In this document: positions 52,594-62,014 of the stretch, in pieces | How positions within the stretch are numbered: position 1 is the stretch's first letter | How the letters are laid out: each line of letters opens with the position of its first letter | From: Clostridiales bacterium | GTDB lineage: Bacteria; Bacillota; Clostridia; Caldicoprobacterales; DTU083 | NCBI GenBank assembly: GCA_012842605.1 | Contig: DUSN01000070.1 | Location: 90,668-154,667, forward strand | Direction: 5' to 3' | Length of the DNA stretch: 64,000 nucleotides | Position numbers and translations under genes: made by a program | Notes under the pieces: generated by a model | Database searches by the model: none | Told to the model about the DNA's origin: nothing | Seen by the model: the letters and a program-made list of their open reading frames with translations, nothing else

Positions 52594-53931
52594 ATGATCA
52601 TGAATGGCCATAAGATTACAGATGTAATAAGAGGTTCCATTGCCGAGGAAGCAGGGCTGGAGAAGAATGACATTCTGCTTGCAATCAATGGAACTGAAAT
52701 AATAGATGTTATTGATTATATAGAATGGATGGAAAGAGAAGAACTTGAACTTCATATACGCAAAGCCGACGGAGAGGAATGGATAGTAGAAATAGAAAAA
52801 GATCCCGGTGAAGATTTGGGGCTAAAGTTTGAATATGACCTTATGGACAAGGAACGATATTGCAGAAATAAATGCATTTTCTGCTTTGTGGATCAACTGC
52901 CCAGGGGAATGCGAAGCAGCTTGTATTATAAAGATGATGACTGGCGTTTATCTTTTCTGGTAGGAAACTATATTACTTTAACCAACTTGTCGGAATGCGA
53001 TGTTGACCGGATTGTGGAAAAGCACATCAGCCCCCTGTATATATCTGTTCATACTACCAACCCGGAGCTTAGAAAGAGGATGCTCAACAACAGGTTTGCC
53101 GGGGATGTTTTAAGATATATGCATCGAATGGCTGATGCCGGCATTCAGCTGCATACCCAGATAGTGCTTTGCCCCGGATGGAATGACGGATCTGAACTGG
53201 ACAGGACCATATCCGACTTATGGAACCTTCGCAGATCAGTACAATCCCTTGCGGTAGTTCCGGTTGGCCTGACCTGTCACCGGGAAAATCTTGCATTGCT
53301 TAATCCTTTTAAACCTGGGCAGGCCATGGAAGTAATTAAACAGGTAGAAGGCTGGCAAAGTAAATTTCGTTCTCTTTGGAATAATGGTTTTGTTTATGCA
53401 GCTGACGAATTTTATGTACTGGCCGGGGCAGAATTTCCGGCCTATGAATACTATGATGATTTTCCGCAGGTAGAGAACGGCGTAGGTCTCACCGTGCAGT
53501 TTCGTGCGGAATTTTATGAGGCATTGGCATATATTTCGGACAGCGGCAGGGAAACAAAGCCTGTAAGGCAGACTGTTGTTACCGGGAAATCAGCTTATCA
53601 AATAATCAAGGATATGGTTGACCAAGCAAATGCCAAATTTGGTGCACACAATAATGTAATTGCTGTCGAAAACCGTTTCTTTGGTTCCAGTGTTACAGTG
53701 GCCGGCCTTGTTACCGGCGGCGATATTATGTCAGCCATTGCTGCAAAGGATGTTGGTGAGCGCATCCTTATTCCTGACGCTATGCTTAGAAAAGGTCAGG
53801 ATGTATTTCTTGACGATGTAACCCTTTCCCAGGTATCTGAAAAGTCGGGCGTTCCGGTTATACCCGTTCCGGTTCGGGGGGACGAATTTTTATACGCATT
53901 GTTGAACTGTCAATCCGAGGAGGTTGTCTGA
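52594..53931 (+). CDS. DUF512 protein: PDZ-like plus radical SAM
   Basis: An N-terminal PDZ-like domain (residues 6-60: ITDVIRGSIAEEAGLEKNDILLAINGTEI) is followed by a radical SAM cluster motif C90-x3-C94-x2-C97 (CRNKCIFC), FVDQLPRGMRSSLYYKDDDWRLSFLVGNYITLTNLSECDVDRI, HTQIVLCPGWNDG, and the C-terminal DUF512 domain with VVTGKSAY, RFFGSSVTVAGLVTGGDI and DDVTL. 445 aa. The substrate is unknown. The stop shares a base with the der start (TGATG), so it may act in ribosome or envelope assembly. Confidence 0.88.
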   Translation: MIMNGHKITDVIRGSIAEEAGLEKNDILLAINGTEIIDVIDYIEWMEREELELHIRKADGEEWIVEIEKDPGEDLGLKFEYDLMDKERYCRNKCIFCFVDQLPRGMRSSLYYKDDDWRLSFLVGNYITLTNLSECDVDRIVEKHISPLYISVHTTNPELRKRMLNNRFAGDVLRYMHRMADAGIQLHTQIVLCPGWNDGSELDRTISDLWNLRRSVQSLAVVPVGLTCHRENLALLNPFKPGQAMEVIKQVEGWQSKFRSLWNNGFVYAADEFYVLAGAEFPAYEYYDDFPQVENGVGLTVQFRAEFYEALAYISDSGRETKPVRQTVVTGKSAYQIIKDMVDQANAKFGAHNNVIAVENRFFGSSVTVAGLVTGGDIMSAIAAKDVGERILIPDAMLRKGQDVFLDDVTLSQVSEKSGVPVIPVPVRGDEFLYALLNCQSEEVV

Positions 53932-55247
53932 TGGCAAAACCTATGGTTGCAATAGTGGGCCGGCCTAATGTGGGAAAGTCCACCCTGTTTAATCAACTGG
54001 CCGGAAGAAGAATTTCCATAGTTGAAGATACTCCCGGTGTTACCCGGGATAGGATTTATGCCGATACAGAGTGGCTGAATTATAAATTTACCATGATAGA
54101 TACCGGGGGAATAGAACCGGGCAGTCAGGATGAAATGCTTCAGCAAATGAAGAATCAGGCAGAAATAGCCATTGAAACTGCGGATGTCATTCTTTTTATA
54201 ACCGATGGAAAAGAAGGTATTACTTCTGCAGACAGAGATGTGGCTGATATGCTGCGTAAATGCAGTAAACCTGTTGTGCTGGTTGTCAATAAAATCGATA
54301 CACCTGATGAAGAAGCCAATGTTTTTGAATTCTACAACTTAGGCATAGGCGATCCCATATCAATATCTGCTTCTCATAAAAGAGGATTTGGTGATATGCT
54401 GGACCGTATTGTTGAGCATTTCAGCCCCAATGACCTGGAAGATGAAGATGAAGATGTTATAAAAATAGCAGTAGTTGGAAAACCTAATGCAGGCAAATCT
54501 TCTTTAGTAAACCGTATCTTAGGGGAGGAAAGAGTAATCGTAAGCGATATTCCGGGCACCACCCGGGATGCTGTTGATACACCCTTTGAGTTGGATGGCC
54601 AGAGGTATGTAATTATTGATACGGCAGGTATCCGCAGAAAAAGCAGGATTAACGATACACTGGAGCGGTATTCCGTAATCCGTGCTCTCAGTGCCATAAG
54701 ACGATGCGACGTAGCGCTGATTGTAATCGACACAACTCAGGAAGTGACGGAGCAGGATTCCAAGATCGCCGGTTTGGTACATGAGGAAGGAAAAGGCTCT
54801 GTTCTGGTCATGAATAAGTGGGATGCCATAGAAAAGGATACCAATACCATGAACCAATACAGGAAAAGGCTGATGAATGATTTAAGCTTTATGACTTATG
54901 CTCCCAGTATTTTTGTTTCAGCTAAAACCGGGCAAAGAGTTGACCGGATCATGGAACTGGTAAAATATGTATATAGTCAATGCACCTTCCGCATCTCTAC
55001 CGGTGTTTTAAATGACTGCCTGGCAGATGCCATTGCTGTCAATGAACCGCCTTCCGACAAGGGCAGACGGCTTAAGATATTGTATGGAACTCAGGTTTCG
55101 GTTAAACCGCCTACATTTGTACTTTTTGTAAATGATCCGGAACTTATGCATTTTTCCTATGAGCGCTATCTGGAGAATTATTTCCGCAAGACCTTTGGCC
55201 TGGAGGGCACACCCCTTCGTATAATTGTTCGGGAGAAAACCAAATAG
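53931..55247 (+). CDS. der: Ribosome-associated GTPase Der (EngA)
   Basis: A tandem GTPase needed for 50S assembly. Domain 1: GRPNVGKST, DTPGVTRDR, DTGG, NKID; domain 2: GKPNAGKSS, DIPGTTRD, DTAG, NKWD; then the KH-like domain (AIAVNEPPSDKGRRLKILYGTQVSVKPPTFVLFVNDPELMHFSYERYLENYFRKTFGLEGTPLRI). 438 aa, normal. Gene order der-plsY-gpsA-spoIVA is conserved in Firmicutes. Confidence 0.97.
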   Translation: MAKPMVAIVGRPNVGKSTLFNQLAGRRISIVEDTPGVTRDRIYADTEWLNYKFTMIDTGGIEPGSQDEMLQQMKNQAEIAIETADVILFITDGKEGITSADRDVADMLRKCSKPVVLVVNKIDTPDEEANVFEFYNLGIGDPISISASHKRGFGDMLDRIVEHFSPNDLEDEDEDVIKIAVVGKPNAGKSSLVNRILGEERVIVSDIPGTTRDAVDTPFELDGQRYVIIDTAGIRRKSRINDTLERYSVIRALSAIRRCDVALIVIDTTQEVTEQDSKIAGLVHEEGKGSVLVMNKWDAIEKDTNTMNQYRKRLMNDLSFMTYAPSIFVSAKTGQRVDRIMELVKYVYSQCTFRISTGVLNDCLADAIAVNEPPSDKGRRLKILYGTQVSVKPPTFVLFVNDPELMHFSYERYLENYFRKTFGLEGTPLRIIVREKTK

Positions 55248-55257
55248 GGGGATACGT

Positions 55258-55863
55258 ATGATAAGATACATAATTGCTGCCTTAATAGGTTATTTTGTAG
55301 GGAATATTGCATCCTCATATTTTGCAGGCAAAATTATGAAGAATATAGACATCCGTGAGCATGGCAGCGGAAATGCAGGTGCTACCAATACTTTTCGGGT
55401 ACTGGGTGCAAAAGCTGGTGTCATTGTATTCATCTGCGATATATTAAAGGGCATACTGGCTGTCTATATTGGGCTTTGGCTGACCGGAGACAAACTGGGA
55501 GGCATGCTGGCAGGCGGTGCGGCAATTTTAGGCCACAACTGGCCTGTCTTCCTGAATTTTAAAGGCGGGAAGGGCATTGCCAGTTCTTTTGGCTTAATAC
55601 TGATTCTGTTTCCAAAGATCGGACTGATTCTGTTTTTGATAGCAGGAACATTGGTGCTCCTTACCCGGTATGTATCCGTAGGTTCAATTAGTGGAGCCAT
55701 CTTGTTTCCTATTTTTCTGGTCATTTACGGAGAACCATGGGAGATTTGCATGATAGGGCTCTTTTTGGCGCTGATCGCACTGCTCAGGCACAAGGACAAT
55801 ATTATCAGATTATCCGAGGGCAAGGAAAATAAAATTACATTCACCAAAAAAACAGGCAGGTGA
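55258..55863 (+). CDS. plsY: Acyl-phosphate:glycerol-3-phosphate acyltransferase PlsY
   Basis: Membrane enzyme of phospholipid synthesis, acylating glycerol-3-phosphate at position 1. About five hydrophobic segments; motifs IREHGSGNAGATNTFRVLG, GHNWPVFLNFKGGKGIASS and LRHKDNIIRLSEGKENK. 201 aa. ATG 55258 is preceded by AGGGGGA; an upstream ATG at 55225 is inside der. gpsA follows 6 bases after its stop, and supplies the glycerol-3-phosphate. Confidence 0.94.
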   Translation: MIRYIIAALIGYFVGNIASSYFAGKIMKNIDIREHGSGNAGATNTFRVLGAKAGVIVFICDILKGILAVYIGLWLTGDKLGGMLAGGAAILGHNWPVFLNFKGGKGIASSFGLILILFPKIGLILFLIAGTLVLLTRYVSVGSISGAILFPIFLVIYGEPWEICMIGLFLALIALLRHKDNIIRLSEGKENKITFTKKTGR

Positions 55864-55869
55864 GCAGTC

Positions 55870-56901
55870 ATATCTGACATTATTTCAGTAATAGGTGCAG
55901 GAAGCTGGGGTACAGCACTGGCTGTCCTGCTTGCGGGAAAAGGCTGCAAAGTAAAGCTCTGGGTTTATAAAAAAGAAGATTTTGATAATATTGCTTTCAG
56001 CAGAGAAAACAGCAGATACCTGCCCGGTGTAACTTTACCTTCAAATATACAGGTTTCCATGGATTTAAAGGAATGTGTATCCGGCATGGAAATAATAGTA
56101 CTGGCAGTACCTTCACAGGCGGTGAGGGAAACAGCCAGCAAAATTTCGGAATATATTGCTCATAATGCAATAATTATTAATGCTGCAAAAGGCCTGGAGA
56201 TTAATACTCACAAAAGAATGTCACAGGTTATAGAGGAGGAGATACCCCATGCCCGGATTGCGGTGCTTTCGGGACCCAGTCATGCTGAGGAAGTAGCCCG
56301 GCAAATTCCCACTACGGTGGTATGCAGTTCTGAAGATATGAAAGCCGCTGAACTGGTACAGGATGTTTTCATGGCTCCTTTTTTCAGGGTTTATACAAAC
56401 CCTGATATTATTGGAGTGGAGACCGGCGGTGCATTGAAGAATATAATTGCTCTTGCAGCCGGAATCAGTGATGGACTTGGCTATGGTGACAATACCAAAG
56501 CAGCTTTGATGACACGCGGGGTCTCAGAAATAGCAAGGCTGGGCCAGGCTATGGGAGGATCCATACTTACTTTTGCGGGCTTGACCGGAATCGGCGATCT
56601 CATTGTAACCTGCACCAGTATGCACAGCAGAAACCGGAGAGCCGGAATCCTGATAGGCCAGGGCAAATCATTGGAGGAAGCTTTGAAGGCAGTGGGCATG
56701 GTAGTAGAAGGGGTTAACACCTGCAAGGCTGCATATGAACTGGCTCAGCATCTTGGAGTAGAAATGCCCATTACCGAGCAGCTTTATCACATTCTATTTA
56801 TGGGCAAGGATCCTGCATCATCTGTTAATGACCTAATGCTGCGGGACAAGACATATGAAAGCGAGGATTCCATCAATCAGTTGAATAAGAATTGGTTATA
56901 G
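55870..56901 (+). CDS. gpsA: Glycerol-3-phosphate dehydrogenase [NAD(P)+], apparent ATA start
   Basis: Makes sn-glycerol-3-phosphate from dihydroxyacetone phosphate. The Rossmann motif GAGSWG is at residues 9-14 and the catalytic-site motifs [51 protein letters not shown] and [12 protein letters not shown] follow. The frame is open from the plsY stop (55861-55863), but no ATG, GTG, TTG or CTG occurs before the GAGSWG codons; the first canonical start, ATG 56059, is 63 residues downstream and would delete the NAD site. The ATA at 55870 follows AGGTGAG at a normal spacing and gives (M)[13 protein letters not shown], exactly the usual N-terminus. A 343-aa product of normal length results. Either a real AUA start or an ATG-to-ATA change or read error. 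Confidence 0.85.
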   Translation: MSDIISVIGAGSWGTALAVLLAGKGCKVKLWVYKKEDFDNIAFSRENSRYLPGVTLPSNIQVSMDLKECVSGMEIIVLAVPSQAVRETASKISEYIAHNAIIINAAKGLEINTHKRMSQVIEEEIPHARIAVLSGPSHAEEVARQIPTTVVCSSEDMKAAELVQDVFMAPFFRVYTNPDIIGVETGGALKNIIALAAGISDGLGYGDNTKAALMTRGVSEIARLGQAMGGSILTFAGLTGIGDLIVTCTSMHSRNRRAGILIGQGKSLEEALKAVGMVVEGVNTCKAAYELAQHLGVEMPITEQLYHILFMGKDPASSVNDLMLRDKTYESEDSINQLNKNWL

Positions 56902-56923
56902 ACATTTTTTCACTGACAACTTG

Positions 56924-56953
56924 TCATATTCCCTCTCTGCTTCCCATATACAT
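56924..56953 (+). promoter_or_regulatory. Sigma-E-type promoter of spoIVA
   Basis: TCATATT (56924-56930), 14 bases, CATATACAT (56945-56953), close to the mother-cell sigma-E pattern (KMATATT, then CATACANT). It fits the known sigma-E control of spoIVA. Confidence 0.55.
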
Positions 56954-57006
56954 AAAGTATGATAACAGCACCAAAACCGAATTCCTAGAAGGGGGAGGGA
57001 ATGTTG

Positions 57007-58485
57007 ATGGAAAAATTTGACCTGTACCGGGATATTGCCGAACGAACTGACGGAGATATATACATAGGCGTGGTGGGACCGGTTCGAACGGGAAAATCAA
57101 CATTGATAAAGAGGGTCATGGATTTATTGGTCCTTCCTAATATTGAAAACGAATTTAAAAGAGAAAGATCCCGGGATGAGTTGCCCCAAAGCGGTGCAGG
57201 CCGCACCATAATGACCACACAACCCAAATTTGTACCAAATGAAGCCGTTCAAATATCCTTGCAGGAGAATGCAAATCTCAATATTCGAATGGTTGATTGC
57301 GTTGGCTATCTGGTAAAAGGGGCTATAGGGCATATGGAAGGGGAAGCTCCGAGAATGGTAAGGACTCCCTGGTTTGATTATGATATACCTTTTGAAGAAG
57401 CAGCTGAAATAGGTACCCGTAAGGTGATTGCAGATCATTCTACAATTGGACTGGTGGTAACCACTGACGGCAGTATAACGGAAATACCCAGATCCAATTA
57501 TGTTGAAGCTGAAGAACGTGTTGTCAGGGAACTGAAAGAACTTAACAAACCTTTCATTATGATTCTTAATTCCAAGTATCCTGACGCAGAGGAAACCGTT
57601 AAACTTAAGAGTGCTCTCGAAGAGAAGTATGATGTGCCGGTGCTGGCTTTGGATGTTCTTAACTTAGGTGAAGATGATATACACAATATTTTAAGTCACG
57701 CATTGTTTGAATTTCCTATTACCGAAATCAAGGTGGATGTGCCTAAGTGGGTATTAAGTCTGGATGACGATCACTGGCTTATTAAGTATGTTATGGACGC
57801 AGCCAGGACAGCATCTGCAGAAGCATTGCGTATCCGGGATGTGGATACCTTCGGAAAATCACTGGATGATTCTGATTTTATGGAACGTCCTAAGATAGAC
57901 AATATAGATTTGGGCACCGGCAATGTCCGGGTAAAAATGGATGCCAGGGAAGGATTGTTCTATAGGGTGCTGGGTGAAGAGTGTGGATATAAGATAGAAG
58001 GCGATTATCAGATGATCGGCCTGATGAAAGAATTAGCTCATGCCAAGCGTGAATATGATCGTATAGCCCAGGCACTTAGGGATGTCAGGGAGACCGGCTA
58101 TGGTCTGGTTCCGCCTACCATGGATGAACTAACCCTGGAAGAGCCCGAAATTATCAAGCAGGGAGGCCGTTTTGGCGTTCGCCTGAGAGCAAGCGCACCT
58201 TCATTGCATTTTATCAGAGCAGATATCGAGACCGAAGTTTCTCCCATCGTGGGTACTGAAAAACAAAGCGAGGAACTGGTTAAGTATCTTCTGGATGAGT
58301 TTGAGAGCGATCCCTCCAAACTGTGGAAATCCAATATTTTCGGCAAATCACTCCATGAGCTTGTAACTGAAGGTCTTTCCAATAAGCTGATGAGAATGCC
58401 GGAAGATGCCCAATTCAAGATACAGGAAACACTGCAGAGAATAATCAACGAGGGCAGCGGCGGATTGATCTGTATAATACTGTAG
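57007..58485 (+). CDS. spoIVA: Spore coat morphogenetic ATPase SpoIVA
   Basis: The mother-cell protein that polymerises with ATP around the forespore as the base of the coat. N-terminus MEKFDLYRDIAERTDGDIYIGVVGPVRTGKSTLIKR carries the Walker A motif (residues 24-32); MTTQPKFVPNEAV, MVDCVGYLVKGAIGHME, TDGSITEIPRSNYVEAEERVVREL and the C-terminal QRIINEGSGGLICIIL are family features. 492 aa, the same length as in B. subtilis. ATG 57007 has GGGAGG 7-8 bases upstream; ATG 57001 abuts that site. Confidence 0.96.
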   Translation: MEKFDLYRDIAERTDGDIYIGVVGPVRTGKSTLIKRVMDLLVLPNIENEFKRERSRDELPQSGAGRTIMTTQPKFVPNEAVQISLQENANLNIRMVDCVGYLVKGAIGHMEGEAPRMVRTPWFDYDIPFEEAAEIGTRKVIADHSTIGLVVTTDGSITEIPRSNYVEAEERVVRELKELNKPFIMILNSKYPDAEETVKLKSALEEKYDVPVLALDVLNLGEDDIHNILSHALFEFPITEIKVDVPKWVLSLDDDHWLIKYVMDAARTASAEALRIRDVDTFGKSLDDSDFMERPKIDNIDLGTGNVRVKMDAREGLFYRVLGEECGYKIEGDYQMIGLMKELAHAKREYDRIAQALRDVRETGYGLVPPTMDELTLEEPEIIKQGGRFGVRLRASAPSLHFIRADIETEVSPIVGTEKQSEELVKYLLDEFESDPSKLWKSNIFGKSLHELVTEGLSNKLMRMPEDAQFKIQETLQRIINEGSGGLICIIL

Positions 58486-58534
58486 CAACTCAAAAACCAT
58501 ATTATAAAAAAGCCTTATAGATAAAAATTAATAC

Positions 58535-58562
58535 AGCCTTAAGTATAGAAGTACTTGAGGCT
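58535..58562 (+). terminator. Intrinsic terminator after spoIVA
   Basis: AGCCTTAAGTA pairs with TACTTGAGGCT (one G-T pair) around a 6-base loop, followed by TTCTT, a short T-run. Confidence 0.7.
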
Positions 58563-58600
58563 TTCTTATGTTTAAATTGCAAGTAGGGTTTGATTATTAT

Positions 58601-58629
58601 TTGACAATAGAATATAATATTGGTAATAA
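58601..58629 (+). promoter_or_regulatory. Sigma-A promoter of tkt
   Basis: TTGACA (58601-58606), 17 bases, TAATAA (58624-58629), 27 bases before the tkt start. Confidence 0.75.
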
Positions 58630-58655
58630 TTCGATAGAAACAGGAGGAAAATTGG

Positions 58656-60644
58656 ATGAACAATATCGACCAGCTTTGCATTAATTCCATACGCATATTA
58701 TCAGCAGAAGGCGTGGAAAAGGCAAAATCCGGTCATCCCGGAATGCCGATGGGAGCTGCTCCAATGGCATATACACTGTGGGCAAAGGTATTAAAGCACA
58801 ACCCGGCTGATCCCCAATGGAAGGACAGGGATCGTTTCATCCTTTCAGCTGGGCATGGTTCCATGTTGATTTATTCATTGCTTCATTTATTCGGTTATGA
58901 TTTGAGTATTGATGATCTTATGAACTTCAGGCAATGGGGCAGCAAGACACCGGGTCATCCGGAATACGGTCACACTGTTGGCGTAGAGGTTACCACGGGT
59001 CCTTTGGGACAAGGCATTGCCAATGCCGTAGGCATGGCTATGGCAGAGGCTCATCTGGCTGCGAAGTTCAACAGGCCTGGTTATGAAATTGTAAACCATT
59101 ATACATATGCATTGTGCGGGGACGGGTGCATGATGGAGGGTATTGCCAGTGAGGCGGCTTCTTTGGCCGGAACTTTAAAGCTAGGCAAACTTATTGTGCT
59201 CTATGATTCCAACTCCATTACCATAGAAGGAAGTACTGACCTTGCCTTTACCGAAGATGTAGGCAAACGTTTTGAGGCATATGGCTGGCAGGTATTACGA
59301 GTAGAAGACGGCAATGATGTTGACGCCATTGAAGCTGCTCTGAAAGAGTCAAAACAAGAAACAAGCAAACCCAGCCTGATTATTATTACAACTGAGATTG
59401 GCTATGGAGCACCTGCAAAACAGGGAAAAGCATCTGCCCACGGAGAGCCTCTGGGTGAAGAGAACATCAGGGCAGCCAAGGAATTCTTGAAGTATCATAC
59501 CGACGGTTCTTTCTACGTTCCCCAGGAAGTCAGGGAGCATATGAAGGGTATCATTGAAAAGGGCAAAAATGCCCAGGAACAATGGAATGAGTTAATGGAA
59601 TCCTACAAAAAGGAATATCCGGACCTTGCTGCTGAATGGGAAGCCTGGCATAAACCCGGCTTGCAGGTTGATCTGCTCAATGATGAAGCATTCTGGCACT
59701 TTGAAGGCAAGGCAGCCACACGTTCCTCCTCTGGCGATGTGCTAAATCGTCTTGCAAAGGTAATTCCTAACCTGATAGGCGGCTCAGCAGACCTGGCTCC
59801 TTCAAATAAATCTGTTATGAAAGGCAGAGAGGACTTCTCAGCTGATAATTATTCAGGTTCAAACCTGCATTTCGGCATTCGTGAGCATGCAATGGCAGCC
59901 ATTGCCAATGGAATGACTGTTCATGGCGGACTGAAGGTTTATGTAGCTACTTTCTTTGTATTCAGTGATTATATGAAAGCGGCTATGAGACTGTCAGCTA
60001 TAATGAACCTGCCGGTTCTTTATATTCTCACCCATGACAGCATCGGCGTTGGTGAAGACGGACCAACCCATCAGCCTATTGAGCACATGGCATCACTTAG
60101 AAGCATTCCCAACTTTACAGTTATACGTCCTGCAGATTCCAGGGAAACTGCTGCTGCATATATATCGGCATTGACCAGGACCAATGGCCCGACTGCTCTG
60201 GTTCTGACCCGGCAGAACTTGCCATTGCTGGAAGGGACAGGCCCCAATGCGCTGAAGGGAGCATATATCCTGGCTGATTCAGAAAAGGATACGCCAGATA
60301 TAATTCTTATGGCATCCGGCTCTGAAGTGCAATTGATAGTGGAAGCTCAAAAGCAGCTGAAGGAACAGGGCATTGATGCGAGAGTGGTAAGCATGCCTTC
60401 CTGGGAGATTTTTGAGGAGCAGCCTGAAGAGTACAAAGAAAAGGTACTGCCGAAAAATGTAAGAGCACGGTTAGCTGTTGAAGCCGGATCCTCCTTCGGG
60501 TGGCATAAATATGTCGGTCTGGACGGAGATATGGTATCAATAGATCACTTTGGTGCATCTGCACCAGCTGAAGTCCTGTTCAGGGAATTTGGCTTTACTG
60601 TTGAGAATGTAGTCAGCAAGGCTCTGAAGGTGCTTGGAAAGTAA
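58656..60644 (+). CDS. tkt: Transketolase
   Basis: A thiamine-diphosphate enzyme of the non-oxidative pentose phosphate pathway. N-terminal [34 protein letters not shown], the TPP motif [18 protein letters not shown] with N in [10 protein letters not shown], middle domain [44 protein letters not shown] and the C-terminal domain ([17 protein letters not shown]). 662 aa, full length. ATG 58656 with CAGGAGG upstream; monocistronic with its own promoter. Confidence 0.96.
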   Translation: MNNIDQLCINSIRILSAEGVEKAKSGHPGMPMGAAPMAYTLWAKVLKHNPADPQWKDRDRFILSAGHGSMLIYSLLHLFGYDLSIDDLMNFRQWGSKTPGHPEYGHTVGVEVTTGPLGQGIANAVGMAMAEAHLAAKFNRPGYEIVNHYTYALCGDGCMMEGIASEAASLAGTLKLGKLIVLYDSNSITIEGSTDLAFTEDVGKRFEAYGWQVLRVEDGNDVDAIEAALKESKQETSKPSLIIITTEIGYGAPAKQGKASAHGEPLGEENIRAAKEFLKYHTDGSFYVPQEVREHMKGIIEKGKNAQEQWNELMESYKKEYPDLAAEWEAWHKPGLQVDLLNDEAFWHFEGKAATRSSSGDVLNRLAKVIPNLIGGSADLAPSNKSVMKGREDFSADNYSGSNLHFGIREHAMAAIANGMTVHGGLKVYVATFFVFSDYMKAAMRLSAIMNLPVLYILTHDSIGVGEDGPTHQPIEHMASLRSIPNFTVIRPADSRETAAAYISALTRTNGPTALVLTRQNLPLLEGTGPNALKGAYILADSEKDTPDIILMASGSEVQLIVEAQKQLKEQGIDARVVSMPSWEIFEEQPEEYKEKVLPKNVRARLAVEAGSSFGWHKYVGLDGDMVSIDHFGASAPAEVLFREFGFTVENVVSKALKVLGK

Positions 60645-60701
60645 AAGTTCTTTGCTTTGCTGTTTAAAGCAAGCAAAGTATCTTGCACTGAAAACCGATT
60701 T

Positions 60702-60743
60702 ATACCCCCGGTATGCTTTGTGTGAACATATCGGGGGTATTTT
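60702..60743 (+). terminator. Hairpin after tkt, probable terminator
   Basis: ATACCCCCG pairs perfectly with CGGGGGTAT (60702-60740), with a short TTTTG tail. A second 11-bp stem with one bulge at 60650-60678 precedes it. Confidence 0.65.
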
Positions 60744-60841
60744 GATGATTTTATAGACTCATTGGCAGATGATTCTACTTTGCGTAGGTAGTAATATCTA
60801 ATGAAAAATGATAAGCTGATAACGTAAAGGAGATGATATGC

Positions 60842-61426
60842 ATGAACAAGTATGTAACCGGCACAATAATAAAGCAGCTTCGGGAAAAAAGAAATATTAC
60901 CCAGTCAGAGCTTGCTAAAACCTTAAATGTAAGTGATAAAACGGTATCCAAATGGGAAACAGGAAGGGGATATCCTGACATAACACTTATTGAGCCAATT
61001 GCAAAAACACTGGGAATATCAGTAATAGAGCTGTTGTCAGGGGATAATATAATAAACAGCAATCGTTCATTTAATATGCTGAAGATTAAGTTCTATGTCT
61101 GTCCAATTTGTGGCAACATTATTACAGCCACCGGTGAGAGCGTAATCAGCTGCTGTGGAATAACACTGCCGCCCCTGGAGGCTGAAATGCCGGATGAAGA
61201 GCACAACCTTGCAAAAGAGAGGGTAGAGGATGAGTATTATGTATCCCTGGAGCATAATATGACAAAGGAACACTATATATCGTTTATTGCAGCAATATAT
61301 GACGATGGCGTTCAGATTGTCAAGCTTTATCCTGAAGGAAATGCCGAAGCGCGCTTTAAGGCCGGAAGAGTCAGGATGTTTTATTACTATTGCAATAAGC
61401 ACGGTCTGTTCAAGATTACAAGATGA
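60842..61426 (+). CDS. XRE-family HTH fused to a desulfoferrodoxin-like (superoxide-reductase) module
   Basis: A 194-aa fusion. Residues 5-65 are an XRE HTH (IIKQLREKRNITQSELAKTLNVSDKTVSKWETGRGYPD). Residues 85-106 match the desulforedoxin-type iron domain: C87-x2-C90 and C104-C105 (VCPICGNII...SCCG). Residues 118-190 match the superoxide reductase barrel: H121, H138 and H144 (LEHNMTKEHY), C184 and H187 (YCNKHGLF), the full set of four His and one Cys of Desulfovibrio desulfoferrodoxin (H49, H69, H75, C116, H119). The catalytic Lys of the EKH loop is replaced by Glu120. It may sense superoxide or iron redox state rather than reduce it efficiently. ATG 60842 follows AAAGGAG; an ATG at 60833 is too close to it. 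Confidence 0.82.
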   Translation: MNKYVTGTIIKQLREKRNITQSELAKTLNVSDKTVSKWETGRGYPDITLIEPIAKTLGISVIELLSGDNIINSNRSFNMLKIKFYVCPICGNIITATGESVISCCGITLPPLEAEMPDEEHNLAKERVEDEYYVSLEHNMTKEHYISFIAAIYDDGVQIVKLYPEGNAEARFKAGRVRMFYYYCNKHGLFKITR

Positions 61427-61493
61427 TCGGCAGGAAAACGGCCTGTACATTATGAACCCGGGTATTGTTCAAGAAAATGCGTTATTAAAATTA

Positions 61494-61530
61494 ATGGTGA
61501 CAGCTGTCATTTCAGCCTGTCACCATTTTT
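61494..61530 (+). terminator. Intrinsic terminator of the HTH-desulfoferrodoxin gene
   Basis: ATGGTGACAG pairs with CTGTCACCAT (61494-61526) around a 13-base loop, then TTTTT. Confidence 0.85.
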
Positions 61531-61548
61531 CTCTTACCAATATTCTTA

Positions 61549-61737
61549 TCAGGTTCTTTTATAGTCCCTGTATAGATTTTCAATAGACCTGTCATAAGTT
61601 TTTTCACCGGCTTTAGAAAAAAAGCATCCGGGTACTTCTCCGCTCCTGCGGTGGTAGGCTACACATTCGCAGCATTTTCCATGACGGGAACACGAAATAT
61701 ATGTACAAGTACATTTAATAGTATTATTACAAGCCAT
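61549..61737 (-). CDS. Cys-rich small protein, DUF6485 type
   Basis: A 62-aa protein with six cysteines in its first 25 residues: [27 protein letters not shown], followed by [12 protein letters not shown]. The pattern C-x-C-x4-C-x5-CC-x-C matches DUF6485, small zinc- or iron-binding proteins of unknown role in anaerobes. Complementary-strand ATG with GGGGGATT upstream. A separate gene between convergent units. Confidence 0.7.
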   Translation of the reverse strand: MACNNTIKCTCTYISCSRHGKCCECVAYHRRSGEVPGCFFSKAGEKTYDRSIENLYRDYKRT

Positions 61738-62014
61738 TTTAATCCCCCGTAATTTATATAAACATTATAGGAAAAAATGGGCAGCGTTTCAACAAAAAGC
61801 TGATTTTTTGCATCTTATTATGGTATAATATGAAACAACAAGACTTATATCTCCAAATTTTATGATTCAAGTTACTTATATCAATTCCATTTGCATAAGC
61901 CCATTCTTACCGGTATTTCCTATTGGAATAGAAAAGTAATCTTGGAGCATTACATACTGGAATAAAATTCAAATCAATTTTTTTAATAATGAAAGATATT
62001 TACAGGAGGTTTAA
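61738..62014. other. Intergenic region upstream of the two-component operon
   Basis: 277 bases, AT-rich. No ORF or hairpin of note; it should hold the divergent promoters of the DUF6485 gene and the response regulator (for instance TATAAT at about 61825). Confidence 0.4.

Noticed and set aside
56059-56901. gpsA starting at the ATG at 56059
   Set aside because: It would remove the Rossmann motif and 63 conserved residues that are clearly encoded upstream in the same frame.
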